From: Hirundichthys speculiger
Lineage: Eukaryota > Chordata > Actinopteri > Beloniformes > Exocoetidae
Direction of reading: 5' to 3'
NCBI GenBank assembly: GCA_018398805.1
Contig: JAGFBZ010000363.1
Coordinates: 62,001-126,000 of the forward strand
Length of the DNA stretch: 64,000 nucleotides
Shown in pieces: positions 44,740-56,841 of this stretch. The translations under genes were made by a program, and so were the position numbers. The stretch's first letter is position 1, and the number at the start of each line of letters is the position of its first letter. The notes beneath the pieces were generated by a model. It ran no database searches. It was not told the DNA's origin and saw only the letters and a list, made by a program, of their open reading frames with translations.

Positions 44740-47700
44740 ACCAAAATGAATGCGACTTGGCCCTCGACTACACTCAAGTCGATTGTAGGCTGTTGCACCT
44801 GACAGAAGGGACAGTTTGGCTGCCAGCTTGGTGGTCTTCTTCTTTGAAGGCCAAGGCCAAGTCAGAGCCTCAGTCTTTTGATATAATTAACAATACAAAA
44901 ACCCTGATCATCACATTATCAGTTCAGATTAGTAGCCTGATTTATGATTCTGTGTAGCATATACACACATAGATTATCCATGGGTCCTGCGCAGTCTTTG
45001 GTGTTTTTAATTTAATTGTGCGTTGTTTTTTGTATCACCCTGTAATTACACTAACAGAGGGCTAGAGGGCAGCACAAGTTCTTCTCTGCAGTGCTGTAGT
45101 TTGCAGTGCTGAACTTCCTTTTGTTTACTTCTTTGACGTAGATCACACTTGAGAATAGAGTTGACCCTGATACATGCTTTTTTTAAAATTAATACAGTCA
45201 AACTATTCTACCTGACTTGAGAGCGGCAAAGAAAACGTATTCACGGGAAATACAAAGACATAGAAGAGCAATCATAATTCTTCTGGTCTGCGTTGGCATG
45301 AAGCATAGTTGTATTTGGACAGAAGTGCACATCAAGGGAGCGGGATAGCTTTCGCCAGAATGTTCACACTTATGGCATAGGTACCCTAAGCATTAATAAG
45401 GCTTAGGAATCCCAATGCTCTCTTAGCTCTTAATTCACAGCTCAGATGTCAAATTCATGGAAAATGCTAAGTAGCTTTAGTGATGACAACAAGCTGTTAA
45501 TGTCATAGACTGCAGAGCAGCTCTCACATGCCCCTAATTATTTGTACATGTGTGGCTTCATGCAATTTTACCTGATGAGGTACATAAAAGTTCAAACCCT
45601 GTGCCACTGTCATGGATGCGAATTCTAACTAAAGAAACCACAACCAGTGTTGTACCATGCTGTAAATATGCTTATTTCTGTGGCAATGTTGTAAAAAGGT
45701 GCAGTCCCTTCGCTGATCACAAATCAAGGAAATGCACTTTTCTGTACAACTGGGATTGAGACAGTTTAGCAAATCGGATGTAGCCCCTCGTACATGACTT
45801 TTTATTATTGCACAGTTTCACAAGACCTGGCTGGAGTTTTCTCTCACTGGTATCACAATGTTGCAGCTAATTTGCTGTACATTTTGGAAGATCCCATCTT
45901 CAAATGGGTCACATTTAATTCAAGATCTTACTACAGTTAAATCATATTATGGATTTGAAATGAAAGACTTAGTCATGTTGTGGCATTGGAGTGTTGAAGT
46001 ACAGGAGTGTTGAAGTACAGCAACTCCAGCTTCTGTAAAGTAAATGACATGATTAGCAGTGGTAGAGTAACACGCAATGTGCTATTTGGGACTAACTTGT
46101 ATTAAAAATCAAGTTTAAGAATATGATGCCTAAGGTAGCCACAAGCCATCCAGAGCATCAGGATTGCCTTTCTGTTTAATGTGTATAAAGGATGTGAAAT
46201 GAGACTATTTCATGATAGCTAATACCCTCAGATACAAGCCAAACCCAAATTAACAACAAAAAAAAAAAAAAAACAAAGAAAAGAGGCATTTTGTTGTTTT
46301 TTTCACAAGATAAGCGAAATATCTTAAACAGGAGATAACATATCTAAAATATGTAACTTATTTACATATAACATAAATGCAGCACAGGCATTCAACAGAC
46401 TCATGTTTGTGTTGCTAAAACTTCAGAGGGATTTACACAGGCTTTCATTAATTTCCTGCAGTCATCTCTTGATCCTCCCATAACTGCAACTTATCTAACC
46501 CTAACATTTAACCTAAAGCCCCCAAAATTTGATCATTTGAAATTTGATTGCTGTAATCTCAAAATTTATTCTGAGGCCTAAATTTGCTAAAACTGCTGTG
46601 TCATGCTGTGTCATGACTTAAGGCCATGACTTTTCGCCTCAAATCCTGCCTCATTTGAGGCCACCGGTTGTTTTGGTACTAGCTCCATCAAGCAGCTAAA
46701 TTACATCTAGACAGATCCCAAGGTTGTTGTGTTTTTCCACTTTTCGTTTAGATGAACTGCCCGCCTTTCTGTCTCTGTCATTCTGAACGATCCAGCGTTC
46801 TGAAATGACCTCCCTGAGTCTGCAGACTTAGAGAATAGAGAATAAACTCCGTTTTGCACCTCAGTCGTATTCCAGCCTTTGTTTAACAGCCGCTTGACTG
46901 CCTCACCAGAACATAATTGGAGTATAATTTGAGTATGAGATACCTAAATTTAAACACAACAATTGTCATTTAATGGTTGAGCGTGTTGGGGAGTTTAATA
47001 AGAAAGTCTAATAAAAGTGATTATACACACACACACAAAACACTATCTGCCCATCCCTGCAAGCAGCTTTGTGATGACCTACCTGCAAACAGGTCAGACT
47101 GACTGCTTTATAACCGCTCACCTCAAAAATAAATCACAGGAAGGAAAAAAGAAATCTCAAAACCTTTTAATTACAGTGTGGTGACATCTTGGTATTTCTT
47201 GGTGTTGACATCAGACAATTTGTTATATTTATGATACTTTGCTTCGTTCTTTTGTTATTCATCTTTAGCGATGCATGCAGAAAAAGAAGTTTATTCTGAA
47301 AAGTCCTCAATGATCTCGATAATCCAGAATACAGAGACACGTGGTTTCTCAGTCAGACATTATAACAACCTTCATAAATGACTTTTATATCAAATAAGCT
47401 TTAGATAAAACAAAACAAAAATACCCCCCCCCCAAAAAAAATAAGAAGAAGAATTTATGAATCTATGAATTACGGAGAAATAATCTCAGTGTCAAAGATC
47501 TTGCAATGCTGAAAGTCAGCTGAGGGTCTAAACACTGCGGGAAATAATAAGAGTTGAGCAACAGTCATGAACCATCTCAGAGTCTTGGCAAAACAGGAGA
47601 GACCACATAAGGAATTAAAGATAAAAAGGGCATTTGTTAAACCAAAGAAGAATTAGAATGACTTTTCCTAAAGAAGCATTGGTGCGTCAGATAGTTGAGC

Positions 47701-48635
47701 AGGTGCACCATATACAGAGACTATAGACCTTGTGCAGCTGGTCCCAGCTTCCTCCGTTTCTTTCCGCCTCAATTTCCTGTTAGGCTTCTTTTAATAAAGG
47801 CCACAAGAGCCACAAAAAAGAAAAAAAGTAAATAAGTCATCAGGGTTAATGAGATATCCACAAAAAATACAGCAGCTGAGGGAAAATCCTCAAAATCTGA
47901 GGGAAAGCCCTGAGATAGATGTCACAGAGGGAGCAGGCTTCGGGCCCAGCTGTCTAATTTAAACCAGTAAGTTTTATCTTACATCTAGCACACAGGCAAA
48001 GATACGGAGTCAGGCGGTGGTCGAAAAGGACGACTGAGGCAAAATGAAGTTTTAACAGATTATATTTCCAGAAAAAAAGAAAATACAAAAAAAAAAAAAA
48101 AAAAATCAAAAAATGAATAGGAACACTGGTTAAAAGCTGTAAAAAACATAGCCAACTTAAATAAACACAAATTAAAAGAAAATGATAGACCCAAGCAAAC
48201 ATGTAGCGGCAGACAGCGTCAAACATTCAGTAACACCACACAGTTTCCCAAACCAGTGAACTCAGATGATAGTTTCAGGCTGTAGCACATGGGGTCAAAA
48301 ATGATTAAAAAATTAAAAATTAAATAAAGCACCCACTAGGACTAAGCAGGACCACAACCTTACCTCTCGCCCCTTTCACGGTGCTTATATACTGAAGTGT
48401 TGGTAAGGAATGCAGGAGTGTCGTGCAACGTCTGAGCCAAGTGGTGTGTAATATGGTAGTTGGCAAGAAACAAAACTGCTGGTTATATGTGCACAGAATA
48501 AAGGATTTATCACTGTGAAATAAATTTTCACAGTGATACATTTTCACAGTGGGTGATTTTGTTGCACCTTCCCTCAATATTTGTCAAGATGGTTCACAGT
48601 TGTCATGAGAAAAAAAATGTGACTTACTGTACTTG
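44740..48635. other. No gene recognised
   Basis: Nearly 4 kb of AT-rich DNA with poly(A) runs at 46259-46274 and 48089-48106. A 16-bp tandem duplication, GAGTGTTGAAGTACAG, lies at about 45988-46020, and a small hairpin (TATCACTGTGAAA arms) at 48508-48538. ORFs lack motifs. Confidence 0.5.
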
Positions 48636-48639
48636 TGTG

Positions 48640-48975
48640 GAGCCCCGGTAACCCTAACCCAGGCAAGGGACATCGAGCTCTGGCTTTTATTTTATTCATA
48701 GGAGTCGACTGAATCGTGCTTAGTCTGGCCCGTCCCCCAGGACCAATTTGCCTTGGGTGACCCTACCAGGGGCAAATGTCCCCGACAACATAGCTCCTGG
48801 GATCATTCGGGCACACGAACCCCTCCATCACGTTAAGGTGGCGATTCAGGGAGGGGATCCAAGTCTGTGTAAAGCTGGTCCCAAGTCTATATAAATGGGA
48901 TGGTTGGTGTCAGGAAGGGCATCTGACGTAAAACATTATATGGAACACAATGATCCACTGTGGAAACCCTGAAAG
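48640..48975 (+). mobile_element. Retroposon 3' region (LINE/SINE, family uncertain)
   Basis: CATCACGTTAAGGTGGCGAT, AAAGCTGGTCCCAAGTCTAT and GTGTCAGGAAGGGCATCTGA, followed by CGTAAAAC, then AGCCGAAAGAAGAAAAAGAAG as the tail, make up a 3' module shared by several teleost LINEs and tRNA-derived SINEs. No coding part. The upstream part (48640-48790, for example GACCAATTTGCCTTGGGTGA) probably belongs to the same element. Confidence 0.6.
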
Positions 48976-49945
48976 GAAAAAGCCGAAAGAAGAAAAAGAA
49001 GATTGATTGCCTCTGAATGTGGGAACCAGGTCACCGCAGGCCTCAATGTGGTTGCATGAGTTGCATGTACTGTAGCTTTTCCTGTGTTTTTAACCAAGTA
49101 TGTGATTTTAAGTGCTGATGTTTCAAATGATCAGCACCAGGAATTGAATAAAGTATCTTGAGATTTAACTGCGAATCTTTGTTGGGATTTTATCAGCGTC
49201 AAGCCCCGGCTTTAGAACTGTGTAATAATCTTATTCAGTGTCGTCCCTGGTCTGTCACCTGAAGCTAAAAGATTCTCTCATCTCATGTAGTAATTTTTAG
49301 CGCTGGTTTCCTTACTGATGTCATAAGGAGAAAAGCTGCCTCAAAGGAAGGCAAATCTGCAGATCCGTGAAAAGAGATGGAGTCCACCCCACACACTTGA
49401 ATGGCGACAGACATGGTGACTATGAGCATGCATGATGAACAGATGTGTGTGCGTGCACACAGGTATGGAGAGATTGAGCTGACAGATTTCCTCGAGAGCC
49501 TGAGGCAGTGAGTGAGGACATATGCTCTCGGCGCCTTAGACTTTTTTGCTGTGAGATTAAAGAGGACTTGGAAACACAATCATCCGTTTTCTGACAGTTA
49601 TGAAATTGGAAAAGAAAGGACCAAAAAAAACCCAAAAACATCCGAAATGACACAGCTATCAATCAGAAAGGATTGCCAGTGGGATTATCAAACCCATTCA
49701 GTTACGAGTTACTATGTTTGAATAATGAGGAATAATATGGTGGATAATAATAGTGTCGGTGAAGTGGCGATTGAGATTAAAATAATGAAATTGACAAGTG
49801 GGTTTGGGTTATGAGCCTAAATACACTTCATAAGCTTGAGATATCACAGTTGCAATCTGATTGAAAAGTTTCAGATATTGTTCATTTACTTCTTTGAAGA
49901 CAAAAAGGAAAAAGTTAATTTAACTGAATCTGACCACAACAAACA
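48976..49945. other. No gene recognised
   Basis: No motif in the open frames of either strand. Confidence 0.5.
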
Positions 49946-49946
49946 G

Positions 49947-50065
49947 ACCAGTGTTCCCCAATTCTGGTCCGTGAAGGCCACTGCTCTGCATACTTGAGAC
50001 GTTTCCTGCTCCAACGCACCTGATTCAGATATAATGGATCAACATTCACTTGTCCTCAAAGTTTC
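49947..50065. mobile_element. hAT-type MITE, one end
   Basis: CAGTGTTCCCCAATTCTGGT, GAGACGTTTCCTGCTCCAAC and GCACCTGATTCAGAT follow the consensus order of a common fish hAT MITE (CAGTGTTTCCCAAC...CTGCTCCAACACACCTGATTC). That family is nearly palindromic, but the inverted second half is absent here. Confidence 0.65.
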
Positions 50066-52041
50066 CACAAGTCTGTTACTGATCCATTCATTCAACTGAA
50101 CCTCAAAACTTGACAGTTTTCTGACTCCGTCTGCAACAACAAGTTTAACTTCAGTCCATCCCTCTCCTCCACAGAGAGTACCATGAAATCTGTCCGACTG
50201 CTACAAGCTACCATGCTAATGTAAATCTGGACAAAGATTATTTTCAATAACCATGAAGCAGTTGTACTTAGCCTCAGAGTTCACTCTTTAGAGCTCACTG
50301 AAAGAAAATTCTTTATAAGCAATTAATAGTGAAAGAGAGAAAAAAATCCCTCATCTGAAGTTAATCTGCAGTTTGTGTTAACTTTCTTTTATGTATGATC
50401 CTTGTTGGGAGCTAAAGTGGACTTGGTTGTTCAAAACCTGCATTGCGGATGGGAACACTGAAGCAATGAAACAACTTGCCAGCAGGTAATAAACCTGTCA
50501 AAAAATCCTATCCAACATCAGCTTGGAAAACCTTGGGCTTCACTGTTGGACTATTCTCCTATCCTTTTCCAAGTTTCTAAAGGCTAACATTACACATACA
50601 TACATACATATAATTGCAGTAAGACTTCTTATTTTTCAAGTACAGTTTGTACAGCGTGATTGGAAATTGAAGTTGGGTTTAGGTAATAGAAGGTGACAAA
50701 AATGGAGACACTGGATTAGTTCTGATCTGGGTCAGTGACAGACCATGGTTGTGCTTTCTAACAGTTTTTAGATGATAGTTACTTTCTACACCCAAATATG
50801 TACACTATCAAACATAGAAAAACATTTACACACGCATATACCTAAGATCATTACATCAATACTATGAACAAAATCAAAAATAGTTTTGACTCTTTAAATG
50901 AACAGATATTTATTTTTTTCCAATAAAAAAAACTACTGGCAAGCTACTCAAACATTTTTGTAAAGCTATCAAACAAACATATTTGATATCTCACATCAAT
51001 TTAAAAAAGGTGCATTGCTTATTAAAATAATTAGATTTAAATTAATACCTTTAATTAAAGTAAATGAGGTTCAGTATTTTTTTTTTTATCTCATGGAAGC
51101 TTTAGATGAGAGAGATGAGTTCCATACCATCTCCGCCATGTTTGTTTTCATCAGCACGCTGTGCTGCAAGGCTGCATTCAAGGTGTAATGTAAATTCCCA
51201 TGTTCCCTCGTTTGCTTGTCATTCTTTCAGCCTTCTCTGTTTTTTCCTTTTTTTTATGTGTAACGTGGGAAAATACTGCGAATATCAATTCAAGTTAGCA
51301 ATTACCAAAATTATGACCAAGTTAACAAGTAGTTTTGTGGCATGAAGGGGTATTCTTTATTTTCCTTATTGAGATATCGTTTTACTGAGCAAGGCACTGC
51401 CGTGTTGACAAAAATATATATGTTATCGGGACTATTCGTCGTGATATCGGACTTATCGGAATGACGTCATAATTTCCTGTTATCGGCCCGATAATTATCA
51501 GGCCACACCTAGTTAAAAGCATCTTGTGATGCTGCTTGCTTCTCTTTTTTTATCCCTCATATGTTTCAGTGTACCAGTTTGAAACGTGTTTGAGTAAATG
51601 GGGTGTAAGTGGTAATCCATGATGACACATGTCATCATAGGTTATCACAAATGTGTACTAAAACATATTTCCAAGAGAAAACTACATATATTATGATAAA
51701 TCTCTAAGTATTTTACTGTCTCACCATCGGAAAGGAACCCTGAAATGCAATTTCTTTCAAGGCACTGCCATTTTTGATCCAAATACTTGTTAACAGGCAG
51801 CCCGGCGTACAAAAGCTGAGAAGGCACTGAGGTCATGTTACACGCAGTCAGGTTCAAGTCACTTTTATCTGAATAAATAGTAAAGGTAGCCCCGTGTAGA
51901 GAATTAAGACCTGCATAGTAAGAGGTGCAAACCAAATATTTCCTTATGCACAAGCCTGTAGGACATTTGGAAGTTGGATATTGTGGCTCGAATTTTTTAA
52001 AGGACATGATCAATCACCATTCCAACACCAGGCATACTCAC
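50066..52041. other. No firm gene; possible old transposon near 51400-51515
   Basis: A (CATA)n stretch at about 50597-50613. 51415-51515 (ATGTTATCGGGACTATTCG, CCTGTTATCGGCCCGATAAT) resembles a degenerate fish DNA transposon, family unknown. A 122-codon minus-strand ORF at 51645-52013 (Cys-rich, with an NLT sequon) is unidentified; it is in the candidate intron of the exon at 52042-52227. Confidence 0.35.
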
Positions 52042-52227
52042 ATAGGCTATTGAAACAGGCTGTCCTGCTGGGACAGAACATCCCTGAGGCAGAGTGTCTG
52101 AAGGGGACCTTTGAGAGGAAATTCGCACATTATGAGCCACTGTGCCTTGAGATTTGAGTTCATGCCATTTTGGGTTAGATACAGGGGCTTCACAGTCCAC
52201 TCCATCTCGCCTCGAGCAGTCTTCAGA
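52042..52227 (-). CDS. Candidate host exon, phase 0-0, 62 codons, unidentified
   Basis: Minus-strand segment with good splice signals. Upstream is a CACTAAC branch-like site and a pyrimidine tract ending TTTTCTCACCCCACAAG; downstream is GTGAGT directly after the last codon. The 186-bp interval is exactly 62 codons in an open frame: SEDCSRRDGVDCEAPVSNPK, then WHELKSQGTVAHNVRISSQR and SPSDTLPQGCSVPAGQPVSI, then AY. The composition is hydrophilic and Ser/Pro-rich, as in a disordered region. A second frame is also open for most of it but stops before the donor. I recognise no family. No linked exon was found. Chance or a pseudo-exon cannot be excluded. Confidence 0.42.
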
Positions 52228-52311
52228 CTTGTGGGGTGAGAAAACCGAAAAGCCAACAGGGGTGTTAGTGAAGGGCAGTCAGAAGAGCAATTTGCCCACC
52301 TGGGCACAAGC

Positions 52312-52331
52312 TGAGGTTTGATCAAACCTCA
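52312..52331. repeat. Perfect 20-bp palindrome
   Basis: TGAGGTTTGATCAAACCTCA, with no spacer. It lies ~85 bp upstream of the candidate minus-strand exon. Confidence 0.92.
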
Positions 52332-52407
52332 ACTGATTCACATGGGGTAAAAGTTTCTCAAATGTAAAGTCCGGAAACACTATTATGGATGAAAGCTTTA
52401 GGATACA

Positions 52408-52460
52408 TTTCTGTTCTGTTCTGTTCTGTTCTGTTCTCTTCTCTTCTCTTCTCTTCTCTT
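52408..52460. repeat. Compound (TTCTG)n(TTCTC)n microsatellite
   Basis: About five TTCTG units followed by about five TTCTC units: a single-base switch inside a pentanucleotide array. Confidence 0.95.
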
Positions 52461-54231
52461 TGTAAAATCTATCAAAGACTTAGTCAGACAGATAAGATAA
52501 ATCTAGAACAGGCTAATTTCATCCTATATGAAAATCTGCTAAGCACCAGTGGTTAAGCATAAAGAGTGACAGAAATATATTGGGTGAAAATGCAGTATAT
52601 CAGCAGCTTTAGACTAATTATATTGCTTATATGAGAAAACTAGATGTGGGTTGCTGTGCCCTTTGCTCACCACTCATCTTGTCGCCTCTCTTGCTGTCAA
52701 ATGCTCAAACTTACATGGAAGTTTGTGAATCTTTTGAGCTGTAGAGGGTAATTTGCTCCCTACTTGTAAGATGTCTAAGACAAGGTGGAAAAAGAAAATG
52801 AGACAGCTCTAACAAAGCCAGGCCTGTCAGAAAAAATTAAACCTCAACACTTACCAAGTACACTGTTGGGCTCTTCTTAACATAAGGCCCATTTACTTAC
52901 CATTCACAGATAATCTATCAATAAAACAGATATCTTTCATAGCAGTTTCACACTGAGAACATGCCATTGGTTTTTAATGAATGACACAAATGGATCTTAA
53001 TGTTCCAACTAATGCATTTTAACGAACACTCTTTTTGAAACAAAATGACAAGTAGAGTCCAAGTCATATGTCATTATGGCCTGTGCCATTTCCTGTTTTT
53101 AGCCCAGGGCAGATAATATTCATATCTGTGAAAAACTGCTGGTCAGAAAAGCTTTGCTTTCAGCCTGTCCTACTGCAATGCTGATGTCCTGGTGCTGATG
53201 ACTACTAGATGGATTCTGATGTAATTTAGCACAAATAGCCATGCTGGCTTGAGAATGGCAACGAATCCCTTTAGTGCCTTTAGGCTCATGTTTTGACTTG
53301 ACCAGTACTTTTGGGCAAAAACCAATACATTCTTAAATTTGATGGTTCATTTCTGTGCTGCAGTTTGGTCATCTGACCATATTCATTGTGCATTCAAAAC
53401 ATTCATTCAGGCTATGATTTTGGGAAACAAAGATGTTGCTTAACAAAGCAGCAGACTATATACAATCACAGTTTACATAGTTTCGAACTATGCTTTTAGA
53501 AAACGCTTGTGTCACAGCTACGTGGTTTAGAGCATGTAATGTGCTGATGTTAGGAATAATGTTATCAGGAGTCGTACTTCTGATTGATTTACCAATTCCA
53601 GTCAGTAGAAGTCAGTATATGTTGTATTTCAGTTACACTTGGGTAAGCTCTTTCAGTCATGAGTATCACATCTGACCTAATTTTTTATGCACGACTAAAC
53701 TTCACAGTCAGCACAGGCTGACTAAATTCAGCTGTCTAAAGTCAGCATGTGCAGGCACAAAAAGAGACTGGATATATTGTACTTTATTTTGTTTTGATGG
53801 CTTTAAAGAAAAGAAAAAAAAATAGACGTATGTTTACATTAGTGTCGGTCCAGGGCAGTTTTAAACAGACCTGCAACAATAATCTACATAAATTTCTAAG
53901 GTGCTGAAACACATCCCTGCCTTGGGTTAGATATTTAAGGCTTGGAAAACTATTAGATGAAGGGGTGGTGTTGCCTCGGTGCTGATTAGATTTATTTTAT
54001 ACAGAAGATGGCTTTCAGCTCTTTTACTGTCCCTTACCAAGTGAGGTGTCATCTTTTCTCATTCATTGGCAACATTGCAATGCAGGCAAATAGCAAACGG
54101 AAACAGAAACACAGCATATATCTCAGGTACCTCAATAGTGATTTTGACATTACGGTTTGTTTTTTTTTTCTTTCTTTTTTTCTCCATCTTCTTTCTCAAT
54201 CTTTCTCTTTTTTTATATGTTGGGGAAACAG
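52461..54231. other. No gene recognised
   Basis: Unique-looking DNA. The last 110 bp (54157-54219) are strongly pyrimidine-rich on the plus strand, preceding the candidate exon. Confidence 0.45.
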
Positions 54232-54428
54232 TGAAAGTGGTGCACTACCATGACCAGGTGGTGCTGAGAAGGAGCTTCCTCAGATATTTCAGTCTAATGG
54301 AGACGCAGCGGCTGAAAGGAGCGAGAAAGAGGTTGACCCTGCCACAATAACAGCCTCCGAGGTTTCACTCCAGAACGCTGCTGATGGAAACCCACCTCAA
54401 GATGATGTCTGTAGGCGACACAAACATG
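54232..54428 (+). CDS. Candidate host exon or exon remnant, unidentified
   Basis: Follows a long T/C tract (54157-54219) and an AAACAG acceptor; ends before GTGAGC at 54429. Two frames look coding. From the acceptor one gives KVVHYHDQVVLRRSFLRYFS and runs to a stop at 54348. The other opens after an inner acceptor (ATATTTCAG, ending 54292) and gives SNGDAAAERSEKEVDPATIT, then ASEVSLQNAADGNPPQDDVC and RRHKH up to the donor in phase 1. The second has the more protein-like codons. The frame conflict could mean use of the inner acceptor, a frameshifted pseudogene, or chance. No homologue recognised. Confidence 0.3.
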
Positions 54429-56492
54429 GTGAGCCTTCGCAGAAGACGGGGCCCATAAAGAGTGGAGGGAGTACGTAGCTCAAATAATGGATAATTTATA
54501 ATGACAATACACACACACCTGCAAGCCAAATACTGCTCTGCTATAAAATACACATATTTCCATATACAGCAAATGTGAATGTGAACTTTTTTCTACCATT
54601 TTTCAGCTTTGAAACACAACGAATGTGACTGATAAGGCACAACTTATCACTAACATTTATCTTAATTGAAATAGTAGCGAGGATGATGGGTTACTCATTA
54701 AAAAGCTTTGCTCTAATGAGACTGTAGTACACCGTGACGTTATCAATGACAGAGAATGAATGATGAAGCTAAAGAATGAGATTGGCCGAGCACACATACC
54801 ACCACCGGCTCATATGTGAACACCCCAGCAAGTCTCACATGTATCCCACTTAATGATGTATTACTCTCAACTGATTCTATTTAATTAAACCTTTAGGACA
54901 AGCATTATTTCAATATATAATGGCACAGACTAGCAGGTACTAATAGTTCCAAAAAGTAATCTGGCTCATTTGAGTCTTTCCAGTGAAAGTATAGGGTGTT
55001 GATGGTGGCAAAAGTTACATTTAAAATAAATTATTAGCCAGCGTAAAAATGTAGTTTGACTCAGTTGGCTCAGGGCAATCTAGTCAGCCTATACAGTGTT
55101 TGGGTATATTATGCAAAGTGCGGAGGTGCTGTGATTTCTCACAGCTTGACAGCTAGTGAGCGACTAACATTTGGCTTTGTGAGCTTAAAATGCATTTCTG
55201 TATACTGTGTAAATGTATTTCTCATGCTGACATATTCCATTAATAGAGCTGTTCAAAGGGAAAGATGCTGTTAAACGGTCCACAGTCCACAAGTAATGGG
55301 CACGAATAAAAGCTTGTTGCCTTCTCATCTTTAATTAAGACCATGCGGAGAAAAGTGAAGAAAAATTCACTATTTAAAAGATAGCTTTCATGAGAATGGA
55401 TTATGTTCTTTTTCTGAAATTAAACATGTATTGAGTCTGCTATGTTTGTCCTTTTTTTTCAACAGTTAAAGCTTGTGGTGTTCCCTGAAAAGGTCCTTTA
55501 CCTGCTCACCCAATCATTAAATGATTTAAAACACAAATAAAGACCAAACATGATGGCAGCACGTGTTGATGCTGCGGCTTCCAGATCTCTTCTATGGTGC
55601 CTTTCTAGCGTGTGTACTTAAATTTGATTGTGTTCAATTATTGTATTTACAGTGGGATATTTACATATTGGAGTATATTCGAGAGCCACACTAATGTTGT
55701 TGCATTGTTTACAATAAAATGACAATAAAGTAATTTTGACTGGACGTGGCAGAATTTGGGAGTCCAAACTTGATTCATTTTTAATAGTATCCAGCTGCTT
55801 CAGACTTTGTGTGAAGGGCTTCTGGGAGCCAGATCGCCTGGAATTAGGCTGAAATGATGAACTGAATTGGCACAACGTATGCTCTAACATCTCACATGTA
55901 ATGAGCAACCCACATCATCAGTAAATTGATTTTTTTTTTACAAAGAACATATCTCACCTCCGTTAAATTTCATCAAATGAAAATCACTAATGGCACTTGT
56001 ACATTTTGCTCGCTAAAAGCTCAGACTCCATCTTTTCATGCATCTTTGCCCTCCCGTGTAACAGTTATGGAGCAATGTTGCTTCTAAATGGTGTTATTTA
56101 ATTATAGTGTGGCACCTCTAACTATTATGCACACTGATTTTAATTGATCTGTTAAGCCCTAGTGTTTCTATACTTCAAAAGTGTGCTGTTTCTGCTGGTT
56201 TTACAGCTGTCAAAAGTGTAGCAACCCACTGTAAATGCCTTAAGTCTGTTACTATTAGGACATGTATTGTTATTATTATCATTGTTATTATTAGGTATCT
56301 TTTATATGGAGCTTTTAACAGCTGGAATCAATGACACTTCTGAGAATCCAATGAACACTTGGAAGTAATATTGTTTAAAAAATGATGCTACAAGGTTTAA
56401 GCCACTAGCCTCTCTTCAGTGTGTGTATATGCTGAGATGCTTAATCCCCTCTCTTTAATTAGCAACTGTTTGTGTGAGTGTTTATATTTATC
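54429..56492. other. No gene recognised
   Basis: No recognised repeats. 54770-54900 and 55950-56160 are ATTA-rich, unique-looking and might be conserved non-coding DNA; sequence alone cannot show this. Confidence 0.4.
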
Positions 56493-56540
56493 TACACACA
56501 CACACGCACACACACACGCACATACACACACACACACACA

Positions 56541-56582
<42 letters not shown>

Positions 56583-56584
56583 TA
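56493..56584. repeat. (CA)n then (AT)n microsatellite
   Basis: Interrupted CA repeat to 56546, then a nearly pure AT repeat to 56584. Confidence 0.95.
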
Positions 56585-56770
56585 AAAGAGCATTGATTAA
56601 AATAAAAAAGAGGTTGTGGGCTAGATATCCATTACTGGTGTGTCATCTGGAATTGGCTGTGTCTCAGAGGTATAGCTGGAGTGCAGCAGATGGGTTCCCA
56701 CTCCGGTGAAATGGGAAACCAGTCTTTATGTCAAGATAATTTTTTTTTTTTCCAATAGCACCTTTCAAGG

Positions 56771-56771
<1 letters not shown>

Positions 56772-56835
<64 letters not shown>
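56772..56835. repeat. (AT)n microsatellite
   Basis: About 32 uninterrupted AT units, likely polymorphic and able to extrude as a cruciform. Confidence 0.95.

Positions 56836-56841
<6 letters not shown>

Noticed and set aside
51645..52013. 122-codon Cys-rich minus-strand ORF
   Set aside because: Lies directly downstream of the candidate exon donor at 52041, so it would be intronic. No family is recognised and no acceptor fits its start.
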